Below, piece by piece: positions 50,632 through 59,320 of a DNA stretch of 59,806 nucleotides. Source of the stretch: JACPLA01 sp964602055 (GTDB lineage Bacteria; Bacteroidota; Ignavibacteria; UBA10030); NCBI GenBank assembly GCA_964602055.1, contig CAZRPU010000008.1, positions 1 through 59,806 on the forward strand, written 5' to 3'. The notes beneath the pieces were generated by a model that saw only the letters and a list, made by a program, of their open reading frames with translations, had not been told where the DNA came from and searched no databases. The position numbers and the translations under genes are program-made. Within the stretch, counting starts at the first letter, position 1. Each line of letters starts with the position of its first letter.

Positions 50632-51006
50632 ATGACAAAAAGACAACGGTATATCGCCCACATGCGGAATGCTGTTCGGCGTGCAGTAACCCGCCTCGGC
50701 ATGGAAGATTCCATTGCCGAAGGCGAATCGTATATCTGCACAAGCTGCGAGCAGACCATAAAGCCCTGTGTCGACAATCCTTCCGCTCTTTGCGAAGACA
50801 TGATTCTGGGAGAGACCCAGCTTCAGGGACTGGTATTCCGTGGTCGGGAAGTTTTCAACGGGCGTCCCGCCGCCTGTTCGAAGTGCGGCAAGATGCTGAC
50901 GGCGCGTGATCTGGGAACAAATGTTCTCAACGAACTCTGCTCCCCCTGCCGAAGCAAAGAGCGCAAGAACAAAACGCGGGAAGATCAAAGAGGACTCTTA
51001 TCATGA
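50632..51006 (+). CDS. Zinc-ribbon, DksA-like small protein
   Basis: A 124-residue basic protein with CTSC in the first half (ICTSCEQTIKPC) and a later four-cysteine finger ACSKCGKM...LCSPCRSK (C-x2-C-x18-C-x2-C). The second finger resembles DksA/TraR zinc fingers and the one at 39643. It overlaps the malic enzyme gene by four bases (ATGA). A regulatory or RNA-polymerase-binding role is possible but unproven; a metallochaperone is another option. Confidence 0.6.
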   Translation: MTKRQRYIAHMRNAVRRAVTRLGMEDSIAEGESYICTSCEQTIKPCVDNPSALCEDMILGETQLQGLVFRGREVFNGRPAACSKCGKMLTARDLGTNVLNELCSPCRSKERKNKTREDQRGLLS

Positions 51007-53377
51007 TTCGCAAACAAGATGCATTGGACTATCATTCGCTGGGACGAAAAGGAAAAATCGAAGTCATTCCGAGTAAGTCCTGCCAAACTCAACGTGATCT
51101 TTCGCTTGCCTATACACCGGGCGTTGCAGAGCCATGTCTCGAAATCCACGCCAACCCCGAGGATGCCTATCAGTACACTGCAAAGGGAAACCTTGTCGCA
51201 GTGGTCTCGAATGGAACGGCGGTTCTGGGTCTTGGGAATATCGGGGCTCTCGCGGGAAAACCGGTCATGGAAGGAAAAGGCGTTCTGTTCAAGAGATTTG
51301 CCGATATCGATGTGTTCGATATCGAGCTGAATTCGCTCGATCCCGATGAAATTGTCAAAGCCGTGCAATTGCTGGAGCCGACCTTCGGAGGCATCAATCT
51401 GGAAGATATCAAAGCTCCTGAGTGCTTCTATATAGAAGAGCAATTGAAGAAGACGATGAATATTCCGGTGTTTCATGACGATCAGCATGGGACGGCCATT
51501 ATCAGCGGGGCCGCATTGCTGAATGCCATGGAACTTGTGGGAAAGAAGATCGATACGATCAAAGTGGTCTTCAGCGGTGCAGGGGCCGCGGGCATTGCGT
51601 GCGCTAAGCATTATGAAAAACTGGGTGTCAAAAGAGAGAACATGATTCTCGTGGACACCAAGGGCATCGTGTACAAGGGGCGTCGGGATGGGATGAACCC
51701 CTACAAAGAGTATTTCGCGATCGATACCCCCGGTAGAACGCTGGCAGATGCAATGAAGGGCGCCGATGTGTTCTGCGGAGTTTCCGTCAAAGGGATCGTG
51801 ACAAAAGAGATGGTGCGTTCGATGGCAGACAAGCCCGTCGTTTTCGCCATGGCCAATCCCGATCCGGAAATCACTTATGACGATGCGGTGAGCGTACGTG
51901 ATGACATTATCATGGCAACCGGCCGTTCCGACTTTCCGAATCAGGTGAACAACGTTCTCGGATTCCCGTTCATTTTCCGAGGTGCGCTCGACGTCCGGGC
52001 AACCGCGATCAACGACGAAATGAAGATCGCAGCAACGCTTGCCTTGGCCAATCTTGCCAAGGAGGACGTCCCGGACTCCGTGATACGGGCATACGGCGTC
52101 AAACACATCGGGTTCGGCAAAGAGTACATCATACCGAAACCGTTCGATCCACGCGTTCTCTGGTGGGAAGCGACAGCGGTTGCAAAAGCCGCCATGGAAA
52201 GCGGAGTCGCGCGCAACCCGCTCAAGGATTTCGAAGCCTACCGCGACATGCTGGAAGCCCGCCTCGGGAAATCGCGGGAAGTCATGCGATTCTTCATTCA
52301 CCGCGCGCAAAGCAGCCCGAAGCGGATTGTCTTTTCGGAAGGGGAGGAAGAGAAGATCCTCCGGGCAGCAAGCATTCTCATTGAAGAGCAGATTGCACAA
52401 CCGATCCTCCTCGGCAGCAGAACCCTGATCACCCAGCGCATCAAGGATCTGGGTCTGGATATGGAGGGAGTGGAGATTATCAATCCGTCAAAATCCGTTC
52501 AACACGACGCGTATGTCACGGACTACTATCATCTGCGTCAGCGAAAAGGAATCACGAAGTTTGACGCCGAAAGACAGATGAAGACGCACAACGTCTTCGG
52601 GATGATGATGGTGCGACAAAATGATGCCGATGGGTTNNNNNNNNNNTCCACATCCGTTACAGACATAGGGCCGCCCGAAAAAATGATGCCGATGGGTTGA
52701 TCTCGGGACTGACTGCTCACTATCCCGACACCGTCAGGCCCGCTTTGCGGATCATCGGCAAGCGGGATGGCGTCAGCACGATAGCAGGTCTCTATATGCT
52801 CGTCTTCAAGAACCAGACGATCTTTATTGCCGACGCAACCGTGAACATCGATCCTACGGCCGAACAATTGGCGGAGATTGCTCTCCTGACGGCGGAAAAA
52901 GTGAAACAGCTTGGCATCGAACCCAGCGTTGCGATGCTCTCCTTCAGCAACTTCGGAAGCACGAGACATCCCTTTTCGGACAAGATGCGCCGGGCCACGG
53001 ACCTTGTCAGGAAGCAGGATCCGGAATTGATGATTGACGGAGAAATGATGGCCGATACGGCCGTTTCGCCTGAGATTCTTTCGGACCTCTATTCATTCAG
53101 TGCGCTGAAGCGTCCGGCAAACGTCTTGATCTGTCCGGGCCTGACTTCGGCCAACATAGCATACAAACTTCTGGCAAAGCTGGGTGGAGCAACTGCGATC
53201 GGCCCGATCCTGCTCGGAATCCGGAAACCAGTCTATCTGCTGACTCCCGGGAACGACGAAAACGACATCGTCAATATTGCGGCGATGGCTGTCGTGGAAG
53301 CCCAACACGAGCAGGAGCAGACGCCGATCACATGGAAACAGAAGAAGCGCGAGATGGAGATTCATCAGGTGAACTGA
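51003..53377 (+). CDS. maeB: Malic enzyme with phosphotransacetylase-like domain (MaeB type), broken by a scaffold gap
   Basis: The enzyme decarboxylates malate to pyruvate with NADP (or NAD). Residues 1-430 are the malic domain (TPGVAEPCLEIH, FHDDQHGTAI, VFSGAGAAGIACAKHY); from about 435 follows a phosphotransacetylase-like domain (KRIVFSEGEEEKILRAASI) that is usually regulatory. The reading frame is lost at 52637-52646 (ten N) and resumes 62 bases out of phase after a repeated 19-base end. Removing one repeat copy and the material between restores the family-typical NDADGLISGLTAHYPDT and gives about 770 residues, normal for MaeB. The gene is most likely intact in the organism. Confidence 0.92.
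52618..52698. other. Scaffold gap flanked by a 19-base direct repeat
   Basis: AAAATGATGCCGATGGGTT occurs at 52618-52636, just before ten N (52637-52646), and again at 52680-52698. The 33 bases between the N run and the second copy (52647-52679) do not fit the malic enzyme. This is a join of two contig ends that overlap, not a biological insertion. Confidence 0.9.
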
Positions 53378-53399
53378 ACATTAACCAAGGGAACTTATC

Positions 53400-53651
53400 A
53401 TGATCCGTGGAACGATTACCGTTGACGTCGAAATCTGTAAGGGATGCGAGCTCTGTATAACAGCCTGCCCGCAGGAGAGTCTCGAGCTCTCCGGCCGCAT
53501 CAACAGCATCGGCTACCGGTTTGTCCTGTTGTCGAAGGATAACTGCACCGGATGCACGAACTGTGCTCTCGTTTGTCCCGAGGGCGCGATTACTGTGTAT
53601 CGTCAAAAAAAATCCCCGGCACAACCGGTCCCCGTCGCTGCTGCCCGCTAG
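53400..53651 (+). CDS. korD: Ferredoxin-like delta subunit of 2-oxoacid:ferredoxin oxidoreductase
   Basis: An 83-residue protein with two [4Fe-4S] motifs: CKGCELCITACP and CTGCTNCALVCP, each C-x2-C-x2-C-x3-C-P. It is the first gene of a delta-alpha-beta-gamma set and carries electrons from the TPP site to free ferredoxin. It begins 22 bases after the malic enzyme stop and ends 14 bases before the alpha subunit gene. The symbol follows the KOR gene order; the substrate could be another 2-oxoacid (VOR type). Confidence 0.9.
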   Translation: MIRGTITVDVEICKGCELCITACPQESLELSGRINSIGYRFVLLSKDNCTGCTNCALVCPEGAITVYRQKKSPAQPVPVAAAR

Positions 53652-53665
53652 AAAGGAGTCTTTCC

Positions 53666-54751
53666 ATGATCGTTCATGATGACCAACCGCGTTTGATGAA
53701 GGGAAACGAAGCCCTGGCTGAAGCGGCGATCCGCGCAGGTCTCCAGGCCTATTTCGGGTACCCCATCACCCCTCAATCGGAGATACTCGAATACCTCATG
53801 GCAGAGGCGCCAAACAGGAACATCGTTGTCCTCCAGGCTGAAAGTGAACTGGCTGCAATCAACATGGTCTTCGGTGCATCGGGCGCCGGCGCACGCGTGA
53901 TGACCTCATCCTCGAGTCCGGGCATCAGTCTGATGCAGGAGGGCCTTTCGTACATGGCGTCAGCTCAGCTTCCTGCTCTGGTGGTCAATGTCAACAGGGG
54001 CGGGCCCGGCCTTGGAACCATTCAGCCCGCGCAAAGCGATTATTTCCAGGCAACCAAAGGAGGCGGGCACGGTGATTACCATCTCATCGTACTTGCCCCC
54101 TCATCTGTTCAGGAAATGGCCGACTTTGTTTTCGATGGTTTCCGTCTTGCAGACGAGTACCGCAATCCGGTGATGATCCTTGCGGACGGTGCACTCGGTC
54201 AGATGATGGAAAAAGTAACGCTGCCCAAAGCCGGATCACTTCCCCTGACGGCGAAACCGTGGGCGACGGTCGGCAAATCGAATGCCCGGGAACGGAACAT
54301 CATTACGTCGCTCTTTATTCAGCCCGAGAAAATGGAACAGGTCAACCTCCAGCTTCAGGAGAAATACAAGAGGGTTCAGAAAGAGGCGCGATTCGAGGCG
54401 TTCCATGTCGAGGATGCAGAGGTCCTCATCGTGGCATTCGGACTTGCCGCCCGCATCTCCCAAAAGGCCCTCGAATTGGCCCGCGGCCGCGGCATCAAAG
54501 TCGGACTGCTTCGACCAATAACGCTTTACCCGTTCCCGAGCACCGCCATTGCGAATCTCGTCCAGAACGTCGCAGCGACTCTTGTTGTGGAAATGAACTC
54601 CGGCCAGATGCTCGAAGACGTGCGTCTTGCGGTCAACGGTCAAAGCCCTGTCCATTTCACGGGAAGAATGGGTGGAATGATACCCACGCCGGAAGAAGTG
54701 TTGAGGGAAATTGAAAAAATCGCAGAACACGCACGCGTCGTTCAAGTCTAA
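53666..54751 (+). CDS. korA: 2-oxoacid:ferredoxin oxidoreductase, alpha subunit
   Basis: A 361-residue alpha subunit, with AYFGYPITPQSEILEYL (pyrimidine-binding of TPP) near residue 28, ASGAGARVMTSSSSPGIS and the RGGPGLGTIQPAQSDY loop. The ATG at 53666 has AAAGGAG ahead. It pairs with the beta subunit encoded next to oxidise 2-oxoglutarate or a branched-chain 2-oxoacid to the acyl-CoA, or to run the reductive TCA step backwards. The sequence alone does not fix the substrate; KOR and VOR are both possible. Confidence 0.9.
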   Translation: MIVHDDQPRLMKGNEALAEAAIRAGLQAYFGYPITPQSEILEYLMAEAPNRNIVVLQAESELAAINMVFGASGAGARVMTSSSSPGISLMQEGLSYMASAQLPALVVNVNRGGPGLGTIQPAQSDYFQATKGGGHGDYHLIVLAPSSVQEMADFVFDGFRLADEYRNPVMILADGALGQMMEKVTLPKAGSLPLTAKPWATVGKSNARERNIITSLFIQPEKMEQVNLQLQEKYKRVQKEARFEAFHVEDAEVLIVAFGLAARISQKALELARGRGIKVGLLRPITLYPFPSTAIANLVQNVAATLVVEMNSGQMLEDVRLAVNGQSPVHFTGRMGGMIPTPEEVLREIEKIAEHARVVQV

Positions 54752-54764
54752 AGGAACCCCGATT

Positions 54765-55541
54765 ATGGAGACGACACCTCTCTTAACCGATATGGATCTT
54801 GTCTACAACAGGCCTTCGACGTTGACGGATACACCGTTTCATTATTGCCCGGGGTGCGGCCATGGGGTCGTGCATAAACTTCTCATGGAAGTCGTTGCGG
54901 AGATGGGTATCCAGGATGAAATCGTCGGCGTCGCGCCCGTTGGCTGTTCGGTGTTCGCCTACAACTACATGAACATCGACATGCAAGAGGCGGCTCACGG
55001 CCGGGCTTCAGCGGTAGCAACAGGAATCAAACGGGTCCTCCCGGACAAATATGTTTTTTCCTACCAGGGAGACGGCGACCTGGCGGCCATCGGCACAGGC
55101 GAGACGATTCACACGGTCAACCGGGGAGAGAATATCCTTGTGGTCTTTATCAATAACGGCATCTATGGCATGACCGGTGGTCAGATGGCTCCGACGACGC
55201 TGGTCGGGATGGTCACCTCAACATCCCCGTATGGACGCGAAGCGGCAAGCATGGGATATCCGCTCCGGATAACCGATCTCGTCGCGCAGCTTCCGGGAGC
55301 ATACTATGTAACCCGTCAGGCGGTGCACACGGCCACAACGGTAAGAAAAACCAAGAAAGCTCTTCGTACCGCGCTGGACTATCAGAAACTGAAGCGCGGC
55401 ACGTGCTTCATCGAAGTTGTCTCGAACTGCCCCTCAGGATGGAAGATGACCCCGGTCGAGGCGAATGAATGGATGGAGAAGAACATGTTCCAGCAATTCC
55501 CGCTCGGCGACTTGAAGCTTCCGAAGGCCACGGCACAATGA
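54765..55541 (+). CDS. korB: 2-oxoacid:ferredoxin oxidoreductase, beta (TPP) subunit
   Basis: A 258-residue TPP-binding subunit. Cluster-binding cysteines are in YCPGCGHG, APVGCSVFAY and VVSNCPSG; the TPP/Mg site is YQGDGDLAAIGTGE followed by FINNGIYGMTGGQ. The start at 54765 has AAAGGA ahead. It follows the alpha gene by 13 bases. The ATG of the next small gene overlaps its stop. Confidence 0.92.
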   Translation: METTPLLTDMDLVYNRPSTLTDTPFHYCPGCGHGVVHKLLMEVVAEMGIQDEIVGVAPVGCSVFAYNYMNIDMQEAAHGRASAVATGIKRVLPDKYVFSYQGDGDLAAIGTGETIHTVNRGENILVVFINNGIYGMTGGQMAPTTLVGMVTSTSPYGREAASMGYPLRITDLVAQLPGAYYVTRQAVHTATTVRKTKKALRTALDYQKLKRGTCFIEVVSNCPSGWKMTPVEANEWMEKNMFQQFPLGDLKLPKATAQ

Positions 55542-55861
55542 TGCACACGACGTACACTCGAACTGTTTCTCTGTCGGAGGCGACGGAGGGGCACATTATG
55601 GTTCTCAAGGACCATCTCTCTCTTTTCCCGATGATCGGCACGCAGTTTGAGCTGAGGCACGGAAGCACCGTGCACCGCGTCAGGGTCGAAACATCCCATT
55701 GTGAGTGTCGCGGGCCGGAAAAGCCCCACGACCACTACTTTATCCGGTGGAACAATCTCGCAGGAGGTGAGCAGATCGTTATCCGGCGAGACATGAAAAA
55801 ACCTGGAAGATATCACCTTCAGATACGCAGTGTTGTTGCGCAACAAGGATCTTGCGGTTGA
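55538..55861 (+). CDS. Small protein of unknown function in the KOR operon
   Basis: A 107-residue soluble protein that I do not recognise. It is rich in beta-type segments (GTQFELRHGSTVHRVRVETSHC, HDHYFIRWNNLAGGEQIVI) and contains a Cys-x-Cys and several His (HCECRGPEKPHDHYF). It overlaps the beta gene stop (ATGA) and lies 14 bases before the gamma gene, so it is tightly bound into the KOR operon. A possible accessory or stability factor; no function claimed. Confidence 0.6.
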   Translation: MMHTTYTRTVSLSEATEGHIMVLKDHLSLFPMIGTQFELRHGSTVHRVRVETSHCECRGPEKPHDHYFIRWNNLAGGEQIVIRRDMKKPGRYHLQIRSVVAQQGSCG

Positions 55862-55875
55862 ACAGGAGGATTTGA

Positions 55876-56451
55876 ATGAATACTTCACAAGAGATCATCA
55901 TTGCAGGGTTTGGAGGACAAGGCGTCTTGTCCATGGGTCAAATCATCGGCTATGCGGCAATGATCGAGGGGAAAGAGGTCAGCTGGATGCCGTCCTATGG
56001 CCCCGAAATGAGGGGAGGAACGGCAAACTGCATTGTGATCGTTTCGCCGCAGCGGATCAGTTCCCCCATTATTTCCAGCTTCGACTCAGCGATCATTCTG
56101 AACCAGCCATCGCTCGAGAAATTTGAAAAGGCTGTGAAGCCGGGAGGGTTTCTGCTCTACGAGACTTCTACCATCATCAGTCTGCCGACGAGAAAAGACA
56201 TTGACCTCCTGGCGGTGGGAGGCATGGAAGCTGCCATGGGCCTGAAGAAGAAACAGGTTGCCAATATGGTTCTTTTGGGAGCGTTCCTGGCGCAGAGGCC
56301 GGTGGTCAGGACCGGGAACGTCATGGCTGCTCTGAAAAAAGTCCTGCCCGAGAGGCATCATCATCTCCTTCCGTTGAATGAACAGGCACTGGAAATCGGC
56401 AATTCACTTGCCGGATCTCTGACGCTTGCACAAGAAACCATTGGTTCATGA
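55876..56451 (+). CDS. korC: 2-oxoacid:ferredoxin oxidoreductase, gamma subunit
   Basis: A 191-residue gamma subunit: IIIAGFGGQGVLSMGQIIGYAA at the start, WMPSYGPEMRGGTANC, and a late MVLLGAFLAQRPVV. It completes the delta-alpha-beta-gamma set. AGGAGG lies ahead of the ATG. All four subunits are present and uninterrupted apart from the small gene inserted before this one. Confidence 0.93.
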   Translation: MNTSQEIIIAGFGGQGVLSMGQIIGYAAMIEGKEVSWMPSYGPEMRGGTANCIVIVSPQRISSPIISSFDSAIILNQPSLEKFEKAVKPGGFLLYETSTIISLPTRKDIDLLAVGGMEAAMGLKKKQVANMVLLGAFLAQRPVVRTGNVMAALKKVLPERHHHLLPLNEQALEIGNSLAGSLTLAQETIGS

Positions 56452-56465
56452 AGAAAGGAACTCCA

Positions 56466-56735
56466 ATGAACAGCCATGAAATCAACTGCGCTCATGCCTG
56501 CAAAAACACGTGTTCCATGCTCGTCAAAGCAATGGACCTGGAACAGGAACTGACCAGGTTCTATGAGGAACTGGATGCAGAGTGCGACTATCCGGATGTT
56601 CAGACATTTCTGCACGATTCGATCATTCATCACCGCAGAATGGTAGGCAATATCCGTGCAAAGCTCGAACAAATGGAAGCTCGCGGCCGTGTTCTGGATG
56701 GCATCATGTCGAGTTTCGACCCGGCGGGAGTGTGA
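56466..56735 (+). CDS. Small helical protein of unknown function (89 aa)
   Basis: An 89-residue protein with an N-terminal Cys/His cluster (INCAHACKNTCSMLV), a long helical region with several Glu and His (QELTRFYEELDAECD, SIIHHRRMVGNIRAKL). The Glu/His pattern is like that of ferritin-type or hemerythrin-like bundles, but not enough to assign. I chose the ATG at 56466 with AAAGGA ahead; an ATG at 56448 overlaps the gamma-subunit stop. It ends the first KOR group, before a repeat tract. Confidence 0.55.
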   Translation: MNSHEINCAHACKNTCSMLVKAMDLEQELTRFYEELDAECDYPDVQTFLHDSIIHHRRMVGNIRAKLEQMEARGRVLDGIMSSFDPAGV

Positions 56736-56754
56736 GAGAAGGTTGGAAGCAGAG

Positions 56755-56839
56755 GTCAGAAGTCAGAAGTCAGAAGTCAGAAGCCAACTTCGAACCCTAA
56801 ACTTGTAACTCGTAACCCGTAACTCGTAACCCGTAACTC
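56755..56839 (+). repeat. Two heptamer tandem repeat arrays before the second KOR operon
   Basis: GTCAGAA is repeated four times (56755-56782), then after 22 bases GTAAC(T/C)C is repeated five times, alternating T and C (56805-56839). The second array ends one base before the ATG of the next gene, so no ribosome-binding site can be seen there. Short tandem heptamers of this kind occur in spacers of several bacterial groups. Confidence 0.85.
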
Positions 56840-56840
56840 A

Positions 56841-57965
56841 ATGTCCTCCATTCAACTCCGCACCGGAAATCAGATGATTGCAGAAGGCGCCCTTCAGGCC
56901 GGCTGCAGGTTTTTTGCCGGTTACCCGATAACACCGGCCTCCGGGATTTTTAAGACCATGATCGATCAGCTCCCGGAACGCGGTGGGCTGGCGTTGAGCG
57001 CACCTGATGAGATATCGGCCATCGCCTATTGCATCGGTGCATCGATGAGGGGCGTAAAAGCAATGACGGCGACATCAGGGCCCGGATACGCTCTCATGAT
57101 CGAGTCTGTTCAGTATGCCTTGATGACGGAAACTCCCCTTGTCGTTTCCCTTGTGCAACGGCTTGGCCCCAGCACCGGCGGAGCAACCCAAGGGGCGCAA
57201 GGTGATGTCCTCTTCGCGGAGTTTGCCACCTCCGGCGGGTATACGATTCCGATGCTGTGTCCCTCCACCGCACAGGAATGCTACGAACTTACCGTGTTGG
57301 CCTTCACCTGGGCAGAGCTGTATCGAACCCCGGTCATCGTTCTCAGCGATAAGGAAGTGGGCATGACTGCCGAACGCGTGGACTACGACGCACTCCCCAA
57401 CATCACCGCCCAGCAACGCCTTCAGTTCACACGAGGCAACGACGGACGCGGAACGTATTTTTTCAGCTCTCCGCAGGAGATACCCGCATTCTCGCCGGTC
57501 GGCGGGGAGATGAAGGTGACGGCGACGGGCTCTGCCCACGATAAGAAAGGGAAGCTGCAAAAGAATTCCCCGGAAACGCTGGAGGTTCTGATGCATCTCG
57601 AAGAGAAGCTCCGCTGGCGCGAACAGGACCTGGCCGTTGCCGAAGCGGATTTGGCGGAAGGTGCGGAAATCCTCGTCGTCAGTTATGGCGTCACCAGCCG
57701 TGCGGCAAGCGATGCAGTTCTTTCCGCCAGAAGCAAGGGGGCGAAGGTTTCCTCACTGTCGATCAAGTCTCTCTTTCCGATTCCGAAAAAGAAGATCGCG
57801 CAGGCGCTGCGTGGAGTCAAGAAAGTCATCGTGGCCGAGGAGAATCTGAAGGGATTATATCGATCGGTGATCGACCGATTCTTTGAAGGCAAGCATGTCG
57901 TGGGCGTGAACAAGATCGGATCGCTTATCACACCCGCAGAGATCTTGAAGGAAATTCTGCTCTGA
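56841..57965 (+). CDS. Second 2-oxoacid:acceptor oxidoreductase, alpha subunit
   Basis: A 374-residue alpha subunit, paralogous in form to the one at 53666: FFAGYPITPASGIFKTM near residue 25, MTATSGPGYALM, and the RLGPSTGGATQGAQGD loop. It has an insertion of variable sequence (residues about 210-260). The end overlaps the next start by one base (TGATG). The substrate is unknown and may differ from the first set. No ribosome-binding site is visible because a heptamer array reaches the ATG. Confidence 0.9.
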   Translation: MSSIQLRTGNQMIAEGALQAGCRFFAGYPITPASGIFKTMIDQLPERGGLALSAPDEISAIAYCIGASMRGVKAMTATSGPGYALMIESVQYALMTETPLVVSLVQRLGPSTGGATQGAQGDVLFAEFATSGGYTIPMLCPSTAQECYELTVLAFTWAELYRTPVIVLSDKEVGMTAERVDYDALPNITAQQRLQFTRGNDGRGTYFFSSPQEIPAFSPVGGEMKVTATGSAHDKKGKLQKNSPETLEVLMHLEEKLRWREQDLAVAEADLAEGAEILVVSYGVTSRAASDAVLSARSKGAKVSSLSIKSLFPIPKKKIAQALRGVKKVIVAEENLKGLYRSVIDRFFEGKHVVGVNKIGSLITPAEILKEILL

Positions 57966-59320
57966 TGGGCTTACTGGAAACAGATACCGCCCCGGAAATG
58001 TCGTACTTGAACGATCAGGTGCGATTCCCCTTCTGTAAGGGTTGCGGCCACAGCAGCGTCCTGAGGCGCCTCAATGAGGCGCTCGTGACGCTTCAGCCCG
58101 ATCCGCACAACGTTGCCCTTGTGACGGATATCGGATGCATCGGACTTGCCGACGGATTGTTCAAGGATCTTCACACCGTGCACACGACACACGGCAGATC
58201 GACAGCATTTGCAACAGGGATTGCACTGGCTGACTCCGTTCTCGAGCAGGGGAACCTGAAAACCATCGTCCTGATCGGAGACGGGGGCGCGATGATCGGG
58301 CTTCAGCACCTCGTCCATGCCGCCATGCTGAACGTGGACTTGACCGTGATCATTTGCAACAATCTTGTCTACGGCATGACGGGGGGGCAAGGGTCAGGAT
58401 TGACGCCCGAGTGTTTCATAACGGCAACGACCCCGAAAGGCAACATCGTCCCTCCGGTGGATTTGTGCGAGATCCTCAGGCACAGCAAGGCACCTTGGGT
58501 TGCCAGGACTCTGGCAACGAGCCGTGAGTTCCCCGCGTTGTTGAAAGAAGCGCTCGCCTTTCCGGGCTTTGCCGTCCTTGAGGTTCTGGAGTTGTGCACG
58601 GAATTTGCGGTCCCTGAGAATGACCTTACGGGTAAAAAGCTCGAAGAGATTGCCGAAGCGAACCGGTGGCACATCGGGCTCATCGAGCGAAACGAACATC
58701 GTGAGACTTATGTCCGCAGGTATCTGAAATCGATACGAATGGAAACGGACGGAACCTCAAAACCGGCTCATCAGGGGGGTGAGCAGATTCTGTCGCTCCG
58801 GCGACCCCTCAATATTATTCTTGCAGGAAGTGCGGGGGAGAGAATTCAGTCCTCTGCGGCATTCCTCTGTCAGGCGGCCCTCGACAGCGGATTGTATGCC
58901 ACGCAAAAAAACGATAATCCGGTCACGCAGGGCTCCGGTTTCTCTCTTTCGGAACTCTGTCTGAGCCCGTTTCCAATCGCTTTCACGGGCATTGAAGAGC
59001 CCACGATTGTCCTGATCACGTCGGAAGACGGACTGAGAGAATTGAAAGCGCAGGGATGGCTCAAAAGGCTGAATGAGGACTCGGCGGTTTATCTCGATGA
59101 GAGCATTTCCGCCGACGTCCCCGGCAACCGTTTTCCTTTCAGAAAAGTTTTCGGCCCGAAGGCTGCTGCGCTTGGAGCGCTGTGTTTTCTTGCCGCAACA
59201 TACACGAAGGCGGAAGGCGAGCGTATCGTGCAGCGTGTAGAAAAACGCTTTGGCCCCGCATCGGCGGAAATCATCAGGAAGGGGCTGAACGCCTTGTCCA
59301 TCACAGATCGAACGAGATGA
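57965..59320 (+). CDS. Second 2-oxoacid:acceptor oxidoreductase, fused beta-gamma subunit
   Basis: A 451-residue chain. Residues 1-235 form a TPP-binding beta subunit (FCKGCGHSSV, TDIGCIGLADG, IGDGGAMIGLQHL, CNNLVYGMTGGQGSG). Residues about 275-445 are a gamma-type domain (NIILAGSAGERIQSSAAFL, ITSEDGLRELKAQGWL) whose glycine loop is degraded compared with GFGGQGV of the first gamma subunit. This makes a beta-gamma fusion in place of separate genes. It overlaps the hemerythrin gene by four bases (ATGA). Confidence 0.87.
   Translation: MGLLETDTAPEMSYLNDQVRFPFCKGCGHSSVLRRLNEALVTLQPDPHNVALVTDIGCIGLADGLFKDLHTVHTTHGRSTAFATGIALADSVLEQGNLKTIVLIGDGGAMIGLQHLVHAAMLNVDLTVIICNNLVYGMTGGQGSGLTPECFITATTPKGNIVPPVDLCEILRHSKAPWVARTLATSREFPALLKEALAFPGFAVLEVLELCTEFAVPENDLTGKKLEEIAEANRWHIGLIERNEHRETYVRRYLKSIRMETDGTSKPAHQGGEQILSLRRPLNIILAGSAGERIQSSAAFLCQAALDSGLYATQKNDNPVTQGSGFSLSELCLSPFPIAFTGIEEPTIVLITSEDGLRELKAQGWLKRLNEDSAVYLDESISADVPGNRFPFRKVFGPKAAALGALCFLAATYTKAEGERIVQRVEKRFGPASAEIIRKGLNALSITDRTR

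Noticed and set aside
50985..52400. A 471-residue open frame on the minus strand opposite the malic enzyme
   Set aside because: Antisense to a clear MaeB sequence with intact motifs; a long shadow frame caused by codon bias.
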